64,000 nucleotides of DNA from assembly GCA_005406025.1 (NCBI GenBank), contig BGZK01001218.1, positions 1-64,000 on the forward strand, read 5' to 3'. This DNA comes from Eumeta japonica. Taxonomy: Eukaryota; Arthropoda; Insecta; Lepidoptera; Psychidae. Shown here one piece after another: positions 60,101 through 64,000 of the stretch. Below the pieces are notes generated by a model, which made no database searches, was not told the DNA's origin, and saw nothing but the letters and a program-made list of their open reading frames with translations. A program made the position numbers and the translations under genes. Position 1 is the first letter of the stretch, and each line of letters begins with the position of its first letter.

Positions 60101-63100
60101 TAAATAATTAGCTCCTGATTGGCCATAGAGGGTCTGTAAAATTCTGAAATTTTGTCAGTTTTTGGTTTTACATAATTCATTGATTGAAATGTCAAGGTCG
60201 AATTTTCGGTCATCCGATACACTTGTTTGGATTTCAAATACAGACTGTCCGATTCGAAATAATTTTTATTGATCACTACATTTCATATTTTGGTCAGCAA
60301 TGTGTTCTGGCAAAAATAAAATTTAATCGAAGACGCTCTCTGGTCCTCCTGCAACTTGGGATCTGACAATTAATGACAACTTACGTCCGTGTTTCACCTG
60401 TAATTCATCATTTCACCACGTGACCAGCCAACTTCCATTTCAGATGTCACATTTGCTGGAGAACATCTGACACAATAGTTTGTTTACGAATGTTTTTTTA
60501 TTTTCATTTATCCCTCAGTCTTATATTCACAACACTCCTTTCTATGGCATTCTAAGTCTTCTGTATTCTATCTCTTGCTCCACTGTAATACATATCCAAA
60601 TTTTTGATCTGTTTGAATGTATCTCTCTACATACACTGTGAATTTGTCATAATTTTAATACTTGATGTATAGTTGTAAACCTTTACTTTTATTTATTTTG
60701 TATAACTAAGATAATACTTTCTTCTAGTTATATAGATGTTTTCGAGAGAAGTACTATATCATCAGCGCCCCTAAGATTACTCAGATCTTTTTCTATTTTT
60801 GACTTGTTCCCAGCTTTTTCGTTATGTTTCGCAACTGATATAAAGATCGCAGGTGATTGCAGGTCTTTCTGCTTCACTCCTACCACGTTTCGATAATTGG
60901 TTCTAATCTATCGAGTTTTACACGGCTTACATTTTGGCAGTGGATATCGTTTAGGATGTTCATACATTAATATACGCCTACGCCGATTTGCATGCGTCTT
61001 TCTGCCTCGCCATCCATCGCTGGCAACAAAACCCAGTGAAACCAGCATATTATGATTGTCGTCGCAATACATTTTAACATTTTATTATAAGCAATTGAAC
61101 ATTTCAACAAATACAGTCCACTCAATTGAAACTCAGAGTTTTCATTGTCATTGTGATTACTTCTGGTATTTTTACAAACAACAGATACATGAATTTTAAT
61201 AATTAAATATAGGGAACGATTAAATTTACCTGACAGTCTGTTTTTGAACATACAATTTGAGGCGTTTAAATTTTTACGTTGTCCTTGACCTTGTTGATAA
61301 TATTCACTCAAAAGATGTAGATAATAAATTATTTTACTATAGATCACATATAATCTATAACCAATAGTGATTACTATAGATGTAATATAGTAAATCAGTT
61401 TGCTAACAGTGTGACATATAGGAATAATTCATAGTTCTAATAAATTTACTACTTACGTAGTATTTTAAAAAGAAAATTGTCGTATATTTTAACTATTCTA
61501 TAAAATAATTGCAGATAACACATTTAGAGGTCTAACTAAATTCAACTCTGTAATAAATTTCAATTCTAAAACATCAGTACATATTTTTTGTTTTATACTT
61601 TTTCATTCGCCTTATGTATGTACTTACCGCGAATAATACTAGAGCCTTTTTCAAAATGGTGGGATTTAGTTTGGCCAGAAAGCTCAAATTTATATTTCTC
61701 AAGTCGTACACGTACCTAGCTCCAATGGAATAGTCGGAGGTGTTGCAATATTCCATTACCTGTAATGAATCACATACATCATATACCATAGAGATCCGCA
61801 AAAAACAACGTGAAGTATAGCACAACTGTTTTTGTCTTAGAATCCGCTGTACGACTTAGCGCAGCTAGCAGTACGTCGCGCGCGGAGTGCACGGATTCAA
61901 ATCTATCCTATTATTACGTTTTTTTATTTCTTTTTAATTACTTTTTAAAATTTTTATTAGTAATCATTGTTATTTTTAATATAATTAGTAATACTTTTAC
62001 ATTAACAGCAATTACTGTATAGTACTAATACATAAATTCGGAACTTAAGAACGGAATAAATTTAAAGAACCTCAAAAAATAATATTTGCTTCAACATTTT
62101 ATGGGCAAACACAAATAAAGAAACATTTTTCACAAAGTGAGACATGCAAGTAACTGTTCCGAAATTTTTTTAATGAAAATATTCCTTGGAGTTTAAGTAT
62201 CATTATATGGTTTCAGCATTTAATTTTTTTAACAAGAACGAATGTTTGAACGTTTTATGTTTTTTATTCATACATATTGTACTAATAGTTTTTATAACTA
62301 AAATAATAAGAAATGGAATAAAAATGAAAAGTATTTTCATAAATTTTGGGAAAACGTCGTCTACACTTTACATAATCAAATATAGAAAAACAACATTATT
62401 ATTGTGGCAGTGCCATCTATGTACAAATATTATTTTTTGTAATGTTATTAATCATCATATATTAATGGAATTATCGTTGCATATATACATAAATAAATAA
62501 TTTTAGAATTTAATTGAAAAATTATTTCAAAATTAGTTTATAATTTTTAATTTCACCTATTCAAGTCCCTGTTTTCTTTTTTACTATGGAGTTCATAATA
62601 AACATCTACTAAAAAGCAAAACTCACTTCGTTCCGATAAGGTTACACGACATTATTAACTATTCTCATACTATTCGGCCTTCAGCACATTTCTCACCTTG
62701 GTTTAGGTAGAAAACCATGACTTTAACTTTCAGGTCAACTCTATACCACCCCTAGAAGACTGTACGTATAAAAGGCAAGGCTATTTTCATCAGAATTGCT
62801 CAAATTTCAGAAAGCCCAAATACCGTTAGGAAACGTTGCACTTTTATGGAATTGCAATTCCTACCTCATTATAAAACTGGATTTGTTATCAACGTCTTAA
62901 ACTATTATAGAAATGGAGTAAGAATGACGATTCTCATAAAAAAAATAGGAAGGTAGACGACAGTTCTCCAAATTACCGCGAATTTGCGACAGCTTAGAAT
63001 AAATCGTGAGTCAAAATAAAGAACAAAACGTTTACTGTCTTATAAAGTAATGCAAATACATTACATTCCTGTTCTAAAAACAAGACCTATATGTTGAGAT

Positions 63101-63892
63101 AGAAATAGTTACAAGGACAAGCAGAATCACAATTTTTTTTTTAAACACAAAATCAGACGACACGGTGCCAGCCATGCAAAAATTTTCACTGTTAAAAATA
63201 AAGTATTGTGATATCATCGAATGGAATTGATTAGTGTCAAGGGTTAATAAGATAATAATATTACCTTCTATACAATTGTAGTGGTATAATTATTTGGATA
63301 ATTTGTTCTGTATCGATAACAATTATTTGATCATCTATAAAGTAAAACTGTATTTACAACCAGGTATAACACATACAATTTGTAAGAATTTGTTAAATAT
63401 TCTATAATTATTACTGTAAATTTACTAAAGAGAAAAAATTTTAGACATATGTCTTATAACTAACAGTCAATTCAATAAAATAAATTCAAATACATAATAA
63501 TTGGAACTTGGGGTACAGAAAGTGGTAACCTAGGTAGTATTATTTACTAGTACACAAACAAACAGACACACACAAATCATAGACATATAGATTAGTCATG
63601 ATTTCATTTTATTTACTTCACTAATTAAATTTAGACGAATAAAAAATGTAGATAGAGTTGTCTGACTCTATCTACCTTGTTTCCTCGGCCTCAGGTTAGA
63701 GCCATCGATATAATGCAATTCATTTTGTTTGTTAACAGATAGAAAGCAATAAAAATATTTTATATAATTACCATAATAACATATCGGCAGAGTTGTATTA
63801 CATTAATATCATCAGCATTTTCTGTCAGCAATTGAAGTATGGTAACTCTTGTTTGATCTTTGGGATTCAGTTTCGGTAACGGCGTGTACTCA
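56976..63892 (-). CDS. CRAL-TRIO domain protein, gene C (exons 3-6; 5' end outside window)
   Basis: Paralogue of gene A. Exons 63892-63772, 61759-61628, 58503-58290 and 57133-56976 have exactly the sizes (121, 132, 214, 158 bp) and phases of gene A exons 3-6, with intact GT/AG sites and a stop at 56976. Landmarks are YTPLPKLNPKDQTRVT, IGARYVYDLRNINLSFLAKL, IKIKGFHIINAPSFVDKVV, VLPSDYGGEERPL and NFRQLNVD. Exons 1 and 2 (the CRAL-TRIO-N helices) should lie to the right. The frame is fully open, so it is probably functional. The first residues of exon 4 differ most from gene A (MEYCNTSDYS against VEYFYAYDYA), hinting at different ligand or surface properties. Confidence 0.87.
57140..58285. other. 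Gene C intron 5
   Basis: Aligns with 42815-43950, including the decayed palindrome at 57545-57640 and the segment missing from block A. No coding sequence. Confidence 0.6.
58290..58503 (-). CDS. Gene C exon 5
   Basis: Acceptor CAG, donor GTACGT; encodes the conserved pocket region through VLPSDYGGEERPLAELH. The frame stays open beyond the donor but is not used. Confidence 0.9.
58735..59420 (-). repeat. Dispersed repeat family R, copy 4
   Basis: Same insertion point and orientation as 44405-45090 (GGTTCCTAGCCAAGATGGCA start, tandem GTCCGTTTGTCC, end near GGAAACATGGAAAAAGTGTA). Confidence 0.8.
60325..60935 (-). pseudogene. RTE-like non-LTR remnant in gene C intron 4
   Basis: Minus strand reads a GVKQ-like start near 60885, LRGADDIVLLS near 60775-60745 (the RT ADD motif), an RLRD-type stretch near 60520, and TIVSDVLQQM, LKWKLAGHVV near 60480-60410. 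It ends in GRPRERL-like text near 60340. The order fits the second half of an RTE-type ORF, and it is heavily degraded. It sits exactly at the limit of block C similarity. Confidence 0.65.
60940..61620. other. Gene C intron 4, distal part
   Basis: No gene. 61575-61627 aligns with 7998-8051, giving the empty-site reference for the mariner in gene A. Confidence 0.5.
61628..61759 (-). CDS. Gene C exon 4
   Basis: Acceptor ATTACAG, donor GTAAGT; phase 0 on both sides. Encodes SIGARYVYDLRNINLSFLAK and NPTILKK. Confidence 0.87.
61765..63765. other. Gene C intron 3
   Basis: 2 kb, against 5.3 kb in gene A. 62955-63360 and 63680-63771 align with gene A intron 3. The frame 62186-62500 is AT-driven with no domain. 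A GC-richer patch at 61840-61895 (GCAGTACGTCGCGCGCGGAG) is unexplained. Confidence 0.55.
63772..63892 (-). CDS. Gene C exon 3
   Basis: Acceptor TTTTCAG, donor GTAATT; encodes LTENADDINVIQLCRYVIM at its end. It needs two bases from an exon 2 beyond the window. Confidence 0.85.
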
Positions 63893-64000
63893 CTGAAAAT
63901 ATAAAATATAAATTTATTACTATTAAAAAAAATAAAAGTGAGGTTCAGTCTTGTTGACAAATAAATAAATTTAATATTTTTTAATTGAGGAAAATTTACG

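Larger units (their letters stand above)
54880..60325 (-). repeat. Duplicated block, copy C
   Basis: 3' flank (54880-56975, with the mariner-like remnant PHSPYYPDLAAFDF at 55090-55150), exons 5 and 6, intron and dispersed repeat R, in the same order as block B. The RTE-like remnant at 60325 marks the end of similarity. Confidence 0.85.

Overview
This is a gene-poor, AT-rich, intron- and transposon-laden stretch of an insect nuclear genome. Lepidoptera is the best fit. Several interspersed repeats have wording I associate with moth and butterfly genomes: 'ctagcttttgcccgcag', 'accgaccaagtgcgagtcgg', 'aatcacgttaatccgtccct' and a run of tandem CGGACGGA-type units beside 'ggttccg'. I know these from experience and could not search a database.

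The only host protein-coding sequence I can support is a minus-strand array of CRAL-TRIO (Sec14-like lipid-transfer) genes. Gene A (15023 to 1869) can be assembled from six exons with GT/AG introns. The phases agree and give 945 bp, or 314 residues. Gene C is its paralogue; exons 3 to 6 lie at 63892 to 56976 and its first two exons would be beyond the right edge. Between them, at 44166-42653, is a third copy (B) of the last two exons only. Its splice sites and stop are intact, but I find no copies of exons 1-4 nearby. The three copies lie in long duplicated blocks (about 140-7000, 40615-46000 and 54880-60325) that include intron and 3' flank. A repeat insertion present in B and C but absent from A shows that A split off first.

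Most of the rest is dead mobile DNA. There are two copies of one TIR DNA transposon family (2998-5846 and about 49819-52622). There are three mariner-like remnants (380-560 with a paralogous copy near 55085, 7290-7995, 47240-46290) and a DDE-type fragment (11167-11560). Retroelement remnants include CR1/Jockey-like pieces (20800-19790, 54770-54140, 22800-22540, 35400-35165, 27220-28680), RTE-like elements (35405-36322, 37950-36690, 60935-60325), BEL/Pao (30391-31100) and Ty3/Gypsy integrase (38480-39390). tRNA-derived SINE heads and many small repeats fill further space. None has an intact open frame.

The most unusual signals are the orphan pair of intact terminal exons, a DNA-transposon family whose 4-bp target duplication can be read from paralogous empty sites, and several near-perfect short-loop palindromes. 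One palindrome sits at a deletion junction and one is missing from a paralogous copy, as expected of template-switch events. I found no rRNA, bona fide tRNA, CRISPR or operon structure.
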